Assembly: GCA_965247615.1 (NCBI GenBank) | Contig: OZ252022.1 | Location: 2,294,001 to 2,358,000, forward strand | From: G965197715 sp965247615 | GTDB taxonomy: Bacteria > Chloroflexota > Dehalococcoidia > Lucifugimonadales > UBA1127 | Direction of reading: 5' to 3' | DNA: 64,000 bases | Shown here: in pieces, positions 50,390 to 58,090 of the stretch | Layout of the letters: each line of letters starts with the position of its first letter | Numbering within the stretch: position 1 is the first letter of the stretch | The notes under the pieces: model-generated | Databases searched by the model: none | The model's input: only the letters and a program-made list of their open reading frames with translations | Told to the model about the DNA's origin: nothing | Made by a program: the position numbers and the translations under genes

Positions 50390-51484
50390 GTGATCTTTGA
50401 CGGAAGCTTGGTCCGGCGCGTTGCCCTGGCTCTTGCAGTCGTTGGGGCACTCACCTTCTTGCTGGCCTGCTATCCCTCGCACCCCCAGTCCACCTTCGAC
50501 GTCCATGGCCCCGTGGCCCGGAGCCAGCTGAACCTCTTTCAGATCATCTTCTGGACGGCCGTCGTCGTCTTCATCGCGGTCGAGGGCGCCCTGGTCTACG
50601 CGGTTATCCGCTTTCGCCGCAAGCCGGGGCAGGGGCTGCCGGTCCAGACCCATGGGAACACGCGGCTGGAGGTTGCGTGGACCATCGCGCCGGCGCTCGT
50701 CCTAGCGGTCATCGCCGTACCCACGGTGACGACGCTGTTCGACCTGGCGGAGCCGCCGGAGGGGGCGGAGGTTCTTGAGATCGACGTTATTGGCCATCAG
50801 TGGTGGTTCGAGTTCCAGTACCCGGAGCTCACTTATGCCGACAGCAGCGGCAAATCGCGGGTGCTGACCACCGCCAACGAGCTGCACATCCCGGTGGGCA
50901 CCGCGGTGAACCTCAACCTGGAGTCCGCCGACGTCATCCACAGCTTCTGGGTGCCCAAGCTGGGCGGGAAGACCGACGTGGTGCCGGCCAACGTCAACAC
51001 CATGTGGCTGCTGGCGGAGCAGCCGGGGATCTACCACGGCCAGTGCGCCGAGTTCTGCGGCCTCTCTCACGCCCTGATGCGCTTCCGGGTCATCGCGGAG
51101 CCGGAGGACGCCTTTCAGGCGTGGGTGAGCGAGCAACAGGCCCCGGCCGCCATTCCGGAGGCGGAGAGCCTCGCCGCAGAGGGGGCATCCATCTTTGTGA
51201 ACGCGGACCTGGAGGGGCGGCAGCGCTGCGTGTTTTGCCATACCGTCCGGGGGCTGCAGCTCGACGGCGAGACGGTGACCATCGAGGGCAAGGTGGGGCC
51301 AGATCTCACCCACATCGGCAGCCGCAGCACGCTGGGAGCAGGCATCATGCCACGGACAGACGAGAACCTGACGGCGTGGCTCACGGATGCGCCGGGGGTG
51401 AAGCCCGGGAGCTTCATGCCGCAGCTTGGCCTGACAGATTCGCAGGTGGAAGCGCTGCTGGCCTTCCTGCGAATCCTTGAGTGA
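50390..51484 (+). CDS. coxB: caa3 cytochrome c oxidase subunit II with fused cytochrome c
   Basis: 364 aa from a GTG. The N-terminal LTFLLACYP could be a lipobox. Two membrane helices follow, and the CuA domain has the ligands in GQCAEFCGLSHALM plus His in the DVIHSFWVP strand. A C-terminal cytochrome c domain is fused: C280-V-F-C-H284 binds heme c and GSFMPQLGLT offers the distal Met. This makes it a caa3-type oxidase that takes electrons directly from its own heme c. First gene of coxB-A-C-D and a small ORF, followed by ctaG. Confidence 0.95.
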   Translation: MIFDGSLVRRVALALAVVGALTFLLACYPSHPQSTFDVHGPVARSQLNLFQIIFWTAVVVFIAVEGALVYAVIRFRRKPGQGLPVQTHGNTRLEVAWTIAPALVLAVIAVPTVTTLFDLAEPPEGAEVLEIDVIGHQWWFEFQYPELTYADSSGKSRVLTTANELHIPVGTAVNLNLESADVIHSFWVPKLGGKTDVVPANVNTMWLLAEQPGIYHGQCAEFCGLSHALMRFRVIAEPEDAFQAWVSEQQAPAAIPEAESLAAEGASIFVNADLEGRQRCVFCHTVRGLQLDGETVTIEGKVGPDLTHIGSRSTLGAGIMPRTDENLTAWLTDAPGVKPGSFMPQLGLTDSQVEALLAFLRILE

Positions 51485-51571
51485 CGGACGCCACCAGGGA
51501 TATCATGGCTCCGTGCCAGGACTGACGATGAGGACGAACAGACCGGGAATACGTAACGGGCGAGGAACGGG

Positions 51572-53404
51572 ATGGCCGCGATAACAGGGCTGCTGCAGAG
51601 GCCGACCGGCTACGCCGGCTGGTGGAGCTGGGTGGTCACGGTTGATCACAAGCGGATCGGCATCTTGTACGGGGTCACGGCGTTCGCCTTCCTGCTGGTG
51701 GGGGGAATCCAAGCGCTGCTGATGCGGCTGCAGCTGGCCACGCCGGAGGCCGAAGTCGTCAGCGCGGACACCTTCAACCAGCTCTTCACCATGCACGGCA
51801 CCACCATGATCTTCCTGGTCATCATGCCCCTGGGCGCCGCGTTCTTCAACTACCTCATCCCGCTTCAGATCGGCGCCAGGGACGTGGCGTTCCCTCGGCT
51901 GAACGCGTTCAGCTACTGGACCTTCCTGTTCGGGGCCCTGCTCATGAACACGAGCTTCCTGGTGGGCGAGGTCCCGGATTCGGGCTGGTTCATGTACGCC
52001 AACATATCGGAGCGGGCCGCGGGCCTGCGCACCGAGTTCTGGATACTAGGCATCCAGGTGCTGGGGATAGCCTCGCTGGCGGCCGCGTTCAACTTCTTCG
52101 TGACCATCGTCAACATGCGGGCGCCGGGCATGACGCTCATGCGGATGCCGCTGTTCACGTGGATGAGCCTGGTGACCATGGTTCTGATAGTGCTGGCCTT
52201 CCCCATCATCACCGTGGCCGTCACGCTGCTGATGCTGGACCGCTTCTTCGATGCGCAGTTCTTCGTGCCGGCGGCCGGGGGGAACCCAGTGCTGTGGCAG
52301 CACCTGTTCTGGCTCTTCGGCCACCCGGAGGTGTACATCCTCATCCTGCCGGCCATGGGCATCGTGTCCGAGGTGCTTCCCACCTTCTCGCGGAAGCCCC
52401 TCTTCGGCTACCCGGTGGTGGTGTACTCCGGCATCGTCATCGGGTTCATGAGCTGGGGAGTGTGGAGCCACCACATGTTCACGGTGGGCTTGGGGCCGGT
52501 GGCCAACTCGGCCTTCGCCCTGTCAACGATGGCCATCGCCGTGCCCACGGGGGTGAAGATATTCAACTGGCTCGGCACGCTGTGGGGAGGGTCAATCGAG
52601 GCGAAGACGGCGCTGCTCTTCTCAGTGGGGTTCATCGCCATGTTCATCATCGGCGGCCTCAGCGGCGTCATGCACTCCTCGGCGCCATCGGACTTCCAGC
52701 AGCAGGACACCTATTTTGTTGTCGCGCACTTCCACTACGTCCTCTTTGGGGGCAGCCTGCTGGGGATCTTCTCCGGCATCTACTACTGGTGGCCCAAGGT
52801 GACGGGCCGCCTGCTGAACGAAGGGCTTGGGAAGCTCAACTTCTGGCTTATGTTCATCGGGTTCAACGTGACCTTCTTCCCCATGCACTTCCTGGGCCTC
52901 GACGGGATGCCGCGGCGGGTCTTCTCCTACAGCGGGGAGATGGGTTGGGACTTCTGGAACATGGTGGCGTCGGTGGGCTCATTCATCATTGCGGCTTCCA
53001 TGCTGGTGTTCATCTGGAACGTCATTGTGACGGCCCGCCGAGGGGAGCAGGCTTCCGGGGACCCGTGGGACGGCAGGACCCTGGAGTGGTCCATGGCGTC
53101 GCCGCCGCCCGCCTACAACTTCGAGACGATTCCAACGGTGGAGGCCCGCGACGACTGGTGGGAGACGAAGCAGCGGCTGGGAGCGCCGGTCCCCTCGGGC
53201 GGCGCCAACGGCCACACCGAACACCACGGCGAAGGCGGGCACGGCATTCACATGCCGAGTCTCTCCTACTTCCCCATCCTGGTCGCGCTGGGGATGACGC
53301 TGGCGGCGGCGGGGCTGCTCATCCACCTGGCGGTGAGCTTCGTTGGGATCGCCATCATGCTGACGAGCATCTACGGCTGGGCCCTGGAGCCCGCCTCCGA
53401 GTAA
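51572..53404 (+). CDS. coxA: Cytochrome c oxidase subunit I
   Basis: 610 aa, 12 or more membrane helices; contains heme a, heme a3 and CuB. MHGTTMIFLVIMPLGAAFFN has the low-spin heme His. WLFGHPEVYILILP has the CuB His with the cross-linked Tyr and the Glu of type A1 D-channel enzymes, SHHMFTVG gives the other CuB His pair, and VVAHFHYVLFG the heme a3/a ligands. The cytosolic His-rich tail (GHTEHHGEGGHGIH) is followed by two extra helices, as in caa3 forms with a subunit III-like extension. Reduces O2 to water while pumping protons. Confidence 0.96.
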   Translation: MAAITGLLQRPTGYAGWWSWVVTVDHKRIGILYGVTAFAFLLVGGIQALLMRLQLATPEAEVVSADTFNQLFTMHGTTMIFLVIMPLGAAFFNYLIPLQIGARDVAFPRLNAFSYWTFLFGALLMNTSFLVGEVPDSGWFMYANISERAAGLRTEFWILGIQVLGIASLAAAFNFFVTIVNMRAPGMTLMRMPLFTWMSLVTMVLIVLAFPIITVAVTLLMLDRFFDAQFFVPAAGGNPVLWQHLFWLFGHPEVYILILPAMGIVSEVLPTFSRKPLFGYPVVVYSGIVIGFMSWGVWSHHMFTVGLGPVANSAFALSTMAIAVPTGVKIFNWLGTLWGGSIEAKTALLFSVGFIAMFIIGGLSGVMHSSAPSDFQQQDTYFVVAHFHYVLFGGSLLGIFSGIYYWWPKVTGRLLNEGLGKLNFWLMFIGFNVTFFPMHFLGLDGMPRRVFSYSGEMGWDFWNMVASVGSFIIAASMLVFIWNVIVTARRGEQASGDPWDGRTLEWSMASPPPAYNFETIPTVEARDDWWETKQRLGAPVPSGGANGHTEHHGEGGHGIHMPSLSYFPILVALGMTLAAAGLLIHLAVSFVGIAIMLTSIYGWALEPASE

Positions 53405-53440
53405 ACAGGCGGAGCAGGTCACAGGAGAGGAGCGCGTATC

Positions 53441-54052
53441 GTGGCGCAAGCGGTTGCCCACGTCGAAGCAGCGGAGGAGACCACCACTGGTCTCGACAAC
53501 AGGAAGATGCTCATGTGGGCCTTCCTGGGCTCCGAGTGCATGTTCTTCGGTTCCCTCATCGCCACCTATCTCGTGTACCGCGGCAGGAGCCTGACGGGGC
53601 CCTACCCCCACGAGGTCTTCAACATCCCCTACACCTCCATCAGCGCCTTCGTGCTCTTGATGAGCAGCTTGACCATGGTGCTGGCCCTGGCTGCGCTGCG
53701 CCGCGGCGACATGTGGGGGACCAGGGTCTGGATCATGGCGACGGCGCTGCTGGGGATGGTCTTCATTGGCGGCCAATACTTCGAGTTCACCACCTTCGTT
53801 CACGCGGGCATGTCGCTGAAAGGGAACCTGTTCAGCGCGAGCTTCTTCACGCTGACGGGCTTCCACGGCGCCCACGTAACCCTTGGAGTGCTGATCCTCC
53901 TCTCCCTTTTCGTCATGACGTTGCGGGGGCAGCTGACTCCGGCGAACAGCCTCAACCTGGAGATTGCCGGGCTGTATTGGCACTTTGTGGACGTTGTGTG
54001 GATCGTCATCTTCACCGTGGTCTATCTCTTCGAAGCGCCCAATATCGCCTGA
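53441..54052 (+). CDS. coxC: Cytochrome c oxidase subunit III
   Basis: 203 aa from a GTG after GGAGAGGAG. Five membrane helices: MLMWAFLGSECMFFGSLIAT at the start, TSISAFVLLMSSLTMVLALA, SFFTLTGFHGAHVTLGVLIL with the conserved His, and the end GLYWHFVDVVWIVIFTVVYL. This is the short, five-helix subunit III of caa3/bo3-type oxidases. It stabilises subunit I and its proton uptake. Confidence 0.95.
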   Translation: MAQAVAHVEAAEETTTGLDNRKMLMWAFLGSECMFFGSLIATYLVYRGRSLTGPYPHEVFNIPYTSISAFVLLMSSLTMVLALAALRRGDMWGTRVWIMATALLGMVFIGGQYFEFTTFVHAGMSLKGNLFSASFFTLTGFHGAHVTLGVLILLSLFVMTLRGQLTPANSLNLEIAGLYWHFVDVVWIVIFTVVYLFEAPNIA

Positions 54053-54072
54053 GGCCAAGGGAGCAGGGAGCA

Positions 54073-54381
54073 ATGGTCGCACACGGAAGCGAAGCTGCGC
54101 CGGCCCACGAGCGCGCTCATCCGTCACCGCTGCGCTACACGGTCATCGCCCTCATCCTGGCGGTGATCACCATCGCAGAGGTGGTCATCGTCTACCTGGA
54201 CGGGCTGCGCCCCATCTTGGTCCCGGTCCTGGTGGTCCTGTCCGCCGCCAAGTTCACCATAGTGGCCATGTTCTACATGCATCTTCGGTTCGACAGCCGC
54301 CTCTTCTCCACCTTCCTTGTGTGTGGACTGCTCCTGGCTGCCGCGATGATCATCGTCCTCCTCGTCCTGTTTGGGACCTAG
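54073..54381 (+). CDS. coxD: Cytochrome c oxidase subunit IV (CyoD-like)
   Basis: 102 aa, ATG at 54073 after GCAGGGAG. Three membrane helices (YTVIALILAVITIAEVVIVY, ILVPVLVVLSAAKFTIVAMF, LVCGLLLAAAMIIVLLVLFG), with YMHLRFDSR after the second, which is the COX4_pro hallmark. Small accessory subunit of prokaryotic heme-copper oxidases. It lies 20 bp after coxC. The long open frame that contains it upstream runs in the wrong frame of coxA and coxC and is not real. Confidence 0.9.
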   Translation: MVAHGSEAAPAHERAHPSPLRYTVIALILAVITIAEVVIVYLDGLRPILVPVLVVLSAAKFTIVAMFYMHLRFDSRLFSTFLVCGLLLAAAMIIVLLVLFGT

Positions 54382-54401
54382 GACCAGAGAAGGGAAGCGC
54401 A

Positions 54402-54632
54402 ATGGAGTCTCCAGAGAAGCGATTGCTCACTGCGTTCCTGGTGCCATTGGCCGTATTGCTGTTCATGGCAGTGATCATCATTGGCACCGGGACGCTGCTG
54501 GTCGTCCTGGCGGAGGCCAAGCACGAGTACCTGGGCGTCAAGGAGCCCCTCGCCGTGCTGGCGGCCCTGGTCATCGCGTCGGCCATCCTGGGAGGGTCTG
54601 CCCTGGCGGCGAGGATGGGCGGCAAGTCCTAG
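54402..54632 (+). CDS. Small membrane protein in the oxidase operon
   Basis: 76 aa, ATG at 54402 after GAAGGGAAG, 20 bp after coxD. Two membrane helices (FLVPLAVLLFMAVIIIGTGT and PLAVLAALVIASAILGGSAL) joined by a short charged loop KHEYLGVKEP. I do not recognise a family. Its position as the last gene before the operon terminator suggests an accessory oxidase subunit or assembly factor. Confidence 0.75.
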   Translation: MESPEKRLLTAFLVPLAVLLFMAVIIIGTGTLLVVLAEAKHEYLGVKEPLAVLAALVIASAILGGSALAARMGGKS

Positions 54633-54672
54633 GAGCTTAGGGGCATCGCAGGCGTCCTAGCTGCAATGGCAC

Positions 54673-54699
54673 GCGGGGGCGATCGGCAATCGCCCCCGC
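54673..54699 (+). terminator. Hairpin terminator of the cox operon, REP-like core
   Basis: GCGGGGGCGAT pairs with ATCGCCCCCGC around a 5-nt loop, then TCTGTTTCT. The stem core matches the REP-like hairpin at 19945-19976. Confidence 0.7.
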
Positions 54700-54774
54700 T
54701 CTGTTTCTGGGCGTACAATAGGGGCGCGGCGGGGCAGCTCTTGGATTCCGGCAGGCGCCGCCGCGGGAGCAGGG

Positions 54775-55635
54775 ATGATTGCAGGTGTGATTGGACTCCA
54801 GGCGAATGCGCCGGTCATCTTCTCTTGGACTGACTGGCACGTTCACCCCAGCATCGCCATAGGCATCATCGCGGCGGCTGTGGTGTATCTGGTGGGCGTG
54901 GGGCCGCTGCGAGAGCGCTACGAGCTGGCGGAACGGGCAGACCCCGTCAAGGGCATCGTCTTCGGCGCGGGGCTCATGGTGTTGCTCTTCGCCCTTCAGT
55001 CGCCCCTCCACGACCTGGGCGACGATTACCTCTTTAGCGCCCACATGACTCAGCACATGATCCTGATTCTGTTGGTGCCGCCTCTGCTCCTGTGGGGCAC
55101 CCCTGGGTGGCTCCTCCGGCCTGTGCTGGTGCACCGCCGCGTGTTCCCAGCCGCGCAGTTGCTGACGCGGCCCCTCGTAGCCATCGCCCTCTTCAACGTG
55201 ACGCTGCTGCTGTGGCACCTGCCCTCGGCCTACGAGGCGACCCTTGCCATCCGAGAGGTCCATGTCCTGGAGCACATATTGTTCCTGGGCACGGCGACGC
55301 TGATGTGGTGGCCGATTCTGAGTCCGGTAAAGGAGCTGCCGCGGCTGTCCCCGCCGCTGCAGATGCTGTACCTGTTTGTCCAGTCGCTCCTGCCGGCGGT
55401 GCTCGGGTCCGTCATCACCTTTTCCGGTCAGGTGCTCTACGAGACCTACGCCACCGCGCCGCGCATATGGGACATCTCACCGCTGTTGGACCAGCAGATG
55501 GGGGGCCTCATCATGAAGATCCCGGGCACGTTGGCCCTGTGGGGCGCGCTCACGGTGGTGTTTTTCAGGTGGGCAGGACAGGAGCAGGAGCACGCGAAGG
55601 AGGGCGGGGAGACGAAGGAGAGCATCTCGCCATAG
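54775..55635 (+). CDS. ctaG: Cytochrome c oxidase assembly protein CtaG (caa3 type)
   Basis: 286 aa, seven predicted membrane helices. The caa3_CtaG family helps assemble caa3 oxidase, probably in copper delivery. VFSWTDWHVHPSIAIGI-like start (seen as FSWTDWHVHPSIAIG), FSAHMTQHMILILLVPPLLL with paired His and Met, NVTLLLWHLPSAYEATL, VHVLEHILFLGTATLMWWP and QQMGGLIMKIPG are family blocks. These His/Met residues are candidate copper ligands. The start could be ATG at 54775, or the GTG two codons later. It lies after the cox operon terminator but on the same strand. Confidence 0.92.
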   Translation: MIAGVIGLQANAPVIFSWTDWHVHPSIAIGIIAAAVVYLVGVGPLRERYELAERADPVKGIVFGAGLMVLLFALQSPLHDLGDDYLFSAHMTQHMILILLVPPLLLWGTPGWLLRPVLVHRRVFPAAQLLTRPLVAIALFNVTLLLWHLPSAYEATLAIREVHVLEHILFLGTATLMWWPILSPVKELPRLSPPLQMLYLFVQSLLPAVLGSVITFSGQVLYETYATAPRIWDISPLLDQQMGGLIMKIPGTLALWGALTVVFFRWAGQEQEHAKEGGETKESISP

Positions 55636-55670
55636 GCTGGGCATGGCAGGCGCTGCGCTGCTGAAAACAG

Positions 55671-55699
55671 AGAGGGGGCTGGTTTCGCCAGCCCCCTCT
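55671..55699. terminator. Bidirectional terminator between ctaG and rplT
   Basis: AGAGGGGGCTGG pairs with CCAGCCCCCTCT around a 5-nt loop. On the minus strand it is followed by CTGTTTTC, on the plus strand by GCTTTGCTGTT. Confidence 0.85.
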
Positions 55700-55732
55700 G
55701 CTTTGCTGTTCTGTGCCTGAGGATGGGCGCGT

Positions 55733-56092
55733 TCAGGCGGCGAGGGCCTCCTGTGCGCGGCCAACGATCTGGGAGAAGGTGCTGGGGTCGCGCACGGCCA
55801 TGTCGGCGAGGACCTTGCGGTTAATCTCGACGCCGGCGAGCTTCAGGCCATGGATGAACTTGCTGTAGCTAATCCCCCGAGAGCTGGCGGCGGCGGAGAC
55901 ACGGAGGACCCAGAGCCTCCGGAAGTCGCCCTTGCGCTCGCGGCGATGGGCGTAGGTATAGGCTAGGGCGTGTATCACAGACTCGTGCGCCCGCTTGTAG
56001 TGGCGATGGCGCACGCTGTAGTGGCCCTTGGCCAATTTCAGTATCTGTTTGTGGCGGCGCCGTTTGGTTACGCCACGCTTCACACGGGCCAC
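55733..56092 (-). CDS. rplT: 50S ribosomal protein L20
   Basis: 119 aa, full length. Early-assembly 23S rRNA-binding protein. ARVKRGVTKRRRHKQILKLA, GHYSVRHRHYKRAHESVIHA, RRERKGDFRRLWVLRVSAAA and SYSKFIHGLKLAGVEINRKV are the canonical blocks. It follows rpmI by 31 bp in the conserved infC-rpmI-rplT order. In other bacteria L20 represses this operon by binding its mRNA; no L20-site pseudoknot could be judged by eye here. Confidence 0.97.
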   Translation of the reverse strand: MARVKRGVTKRRRHKQILKLAKGHYSVRHRHYKRAHESVIHALAYTYAHRRERKGDFRRLWVLRVSAAASSRGISYSKFIHGLKLAGVEINRKVLADMAVRDPSTFSQIVGRAQEALAA

Positions 56093-56123
56093 GTGTCACC
56101 TCCGGTGGATGGGGCAGACGGTC

Positions 56124-56351
56124 TTAGGCGTAGGGGATCAAGCGACGGAGGCGGGGGACATCGCTGGACGAGATGGGGAGCTTGTGCCCGAACATGCGCT
56201 TCGCTGCCGCCGACTTCCGCCGGCGCAGGTGGCTCTGATGTCCCTTCATCCGCATCAGCTTGCCCGTCCCGGTCACGTGGATCCGGGACGCCGCTGCCTT
56301 GTGGGTCTTAAGCTTCGACTTCTTGTGTTTCAGGCTCTGCTTTTTGGCCAT
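56124..56351 (-). CDS. rpmI: 50S ribosomal protein L35
   Basis: 75 aa. KLKTHKAAASRIHVTGTGKL, HQSHLRRRKS and DVPRLRRLIPYA are L35 hallmarks. The only ATG (56351) gives an extra basic N-terminus of about eleven residues (MAKKQSLKHKK) before the usual KLKTHK start and makes the gene overlap the end of infC by 44 nt. No strong ribosome site is visible, so L35 translation may be coupled to IF-3 translation. Confidence 0.93.
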   Translation of the reverse strand: MAKKQSLKHKKSKLKTHKAAASRIHVTGTGKLMRMKGHQSHLRRRKSAAAKRMFGHKLPISSSDVPRLRRLIPYA

Positions 56352-56910
56352 TGGTGCTCTCGTTTTGCTCGTCCGCCGGTTTCGCCTTGGATTCGCGCTT
56401 GACGATTGGATTGACGGTCACCGTCAAGAAGCGTCCTTCCATGGTGGGGGCGGCTTCGATTTTGGCTTCTTCCTGCAGGCTCCCAACGACGCTGCGCAGG
56501 AGGTTCATGCCGATCTCCGGGTGGGTGATTTCCCGGCCCCGGAACATGACGCTCAGCTTGACCTTGCTTCCCTCCTCCAAGAACTCCCGAATACGCTTGA
56601 GCTTGGACTGACGGTCATGCTCGGCGATGCGGGTCTTGAAGCGGATCTCACGGAGAAGGTTGGTCTTCTGGCTCTTGCGGGACTCCCGGTCTTTCTTGGT
56701 GGCCAGGTAGCGGTAGCGCCCGTAGTCCATGATGCGACAGACGGGCGGCCGGGCTGTTGGCGCCACCTCCACCAGATCAAGTCCATTTTCGCGGGCAAGC
56801 TGAAGAGCTTGGAGAGGAGCCATGACACCGATTTGATTCCCGTCCTCCCCGATGACCAGGATCTCCCTAACCCTGATCTGATCATTCACCCGGTAGTCTT
56901 GTGCTGGTAT
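56308..56910 (-). CDS. infC: Translation initiation factor IF-3, probable AUA start
   Basis: About 200 aa. Binds the 30S subunit and checks the start codon. DYRVNDQIRVREILVIGEDG (N-domain), RIMDYGRYRYLATKKDR (linker helix) and VKLSVMFRGREITHPEIG (C-domain) are clear. No ATG, GTG or well-placed TTG begins the protein; ATA at 56910, with GGAG seven bases upstream and IPAQDYRVN following, fits best. Rare start codons (AUU, AUC, AUA) are characteristic of infC and let IF-3 repress itself. The C-terminus has a 30-residue charged extension. An extended -10 (TGG-TATAGT) lies about 35 bases upstream. Confidence 0.93.
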   Translation of the reverse strand: MPAQDYRVNDQIRVREILVIGEDGNQIGVMAPLQALQLARENGLDLVEVAPTARPPVCRIMDYGRYRYLATKKDRESRKSQKTNLLREIRFKTRIAEHDRQSKLKRIREFLEEGSKVKLSVMFRGREITHPEIGMNLLRSVVGSLQEEAKIEAAPTMEGRFLTVTVNPIVKRESKAKPADEQNESTNGQKAEPETQEVEA

Positions 56911-57021
56911 GCTACCGCTCCCACTCAGTCTCAAGTACCGTGCTGGACTATACCATATTCGGCTTGTCAAGTAAAGCCGGGGCGGGCGGGAAGGCCCCCT
57001 GCCGGGCGGCGCGAAAGGGCG

Positions 57022-57996
57022 CTAGGCCCGGGGTACGACGGCTTCGCGGTGCGCGCCCTGGCCGTGTGCGCCGCCCACCACCTCAGCCAGGGACGCCAGT
57101 CCATGACGAGTCAAGTATCGACGGAGCCCGGCGAGCACCTCCAGGGGCGCGCGGGGGTTGGCCAGGTTGGCCGTTCCGATCTGAACGGCTTGAGCCCCGG
57201 CCAGGAGGTACTCAATGGCGTCGCTCCCCGTGCCGATGCCGCCAACGCCGATGATGGGGACCTCAACGGCCCTATAGACGCGGTAGACCATCGATAGGGT
57301 CACGGGCTTCAGGCCGGGGCCTGAGACGCCACCCGTATCGGCCCCGAGGGTCGGAGTCCCGGCCGCGGGGTCTATGGCCATGCCCATGAGGGTATTGGCG
57401 ATGGTCAGGGCGTCGGCGCCGCCCCGGACGGCGGCACGGGCCATGGCGACAATGTCCGTGACATTGGGCGAGAGCTTGACGATGACGGGTAGGGGCGCGG
57501 CGCCACGGACGGCGCGGGTGACCTGCTCGGTGAGCTCCGGACTCTGACCGAACTCCAGGCCTCCCTCCACGTTGGGGCAGCTGACGTTCAGCTCCAGGGC
57601 GGCGATGCCGGGGGCTCGGCCGGCCATGGCGGCCATGGCCTCGAAGTCCTCAGTCCGCTCCGCAGCCAGGCTCAGGACGACGGGCACACGCCAGGCAGTC
57701 CAGACGGCGGGATAGTCACGGAGCACGGCGTCGATGCCGGGGTTCTGAAGGCCGATGGAGTTGAGCATCCACCCCTGACCGTGGACGATGCGCGGCGTTG
57801 GGTTGCCGGCGCGGGGCCTTGGGGTCGTGCTCTTGGCTATGACGGCCCCCAGGCCCTGCAGGTCGAGCCCGGGCGGCAGACCGGCCCCATAGCCGTCGCG
57901 CCCAAAGGTGCCCGCCGCGACCATGACGGGGTTGCGAAGGAGCAGCCCGTTGGGGTGGCGGGGCGCTAGTTGGACGCTCAGGTCGGGACTGGGCAT
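57022..57996 (-). CDS. pyrD: Dihydroorotate dehydrogenase, class 1B-like
   Basis: 324-aa FMN enzyme of pyrimidine synthesis. NPVMVAAGTFGRDGYG, STTPRPRAGNPTPRI and NSIGLQNPGID line the FMN pocket. LELNVSCPNVEGG contains the catalytic Cys of class 1 enzymes, and IIGVGGIGTGSDAIEYLLAG binds the FMN phosphate. A class 1B enzyme would need PyrK, which is not adjacent. The C-terminal 20 residues (GAHGQGAHREAVV) look like a loose tail. It lies 94 bp downstream of ftsZ on the same strand. Confidence 0.93.
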   Translation of the reverse strand: MPSPDLSVQLAPRHPNGLLLRNPVMVAAGTFGRDGYGAGLPPGLDLQGLGAVIAKSTTPRPRAGNPTPRIVHGQGWMLNSIGLQNPGIDAVLRDYPAVWTAWRVPVVLSLAAERTEDFEAMAAMAGRAPGIAALELNVSCPNVEGGLEFGQSPELTEQVTRAVRGAAPLPVIVKLSPNVTDIVAMARAAVRGGADALTIANTLMGMAIDPAAGTPTLGADTGGVSGPGLKPVTLSMVYRVYRAVEVPIIGVGGIGTGSDAIEYLLAGAQAVQIGTANLANPRAPLEVLAGLRRYLTRHGLASLAEVVGGAHGQGAHREAVVPRA

Positions 57997-58090
57997 GGGC
58001 GGAGCACCTCTTCAAGGATTGTTCCACACCATGCCCAGTCCGGGCAAGGAGCATCGCGGGCGCATGGGGGGTTGGGCGGGGGCGGCGCTC

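Noticed and set aside
52159..54072. A long open frame overlapping coxA and coxC in another frame
   Set aside because: Only its last 102 codons (from 54073) encode a real protein, subunit IV; the rest is an out-of-frame shadow rich in Arg, Gly and His.
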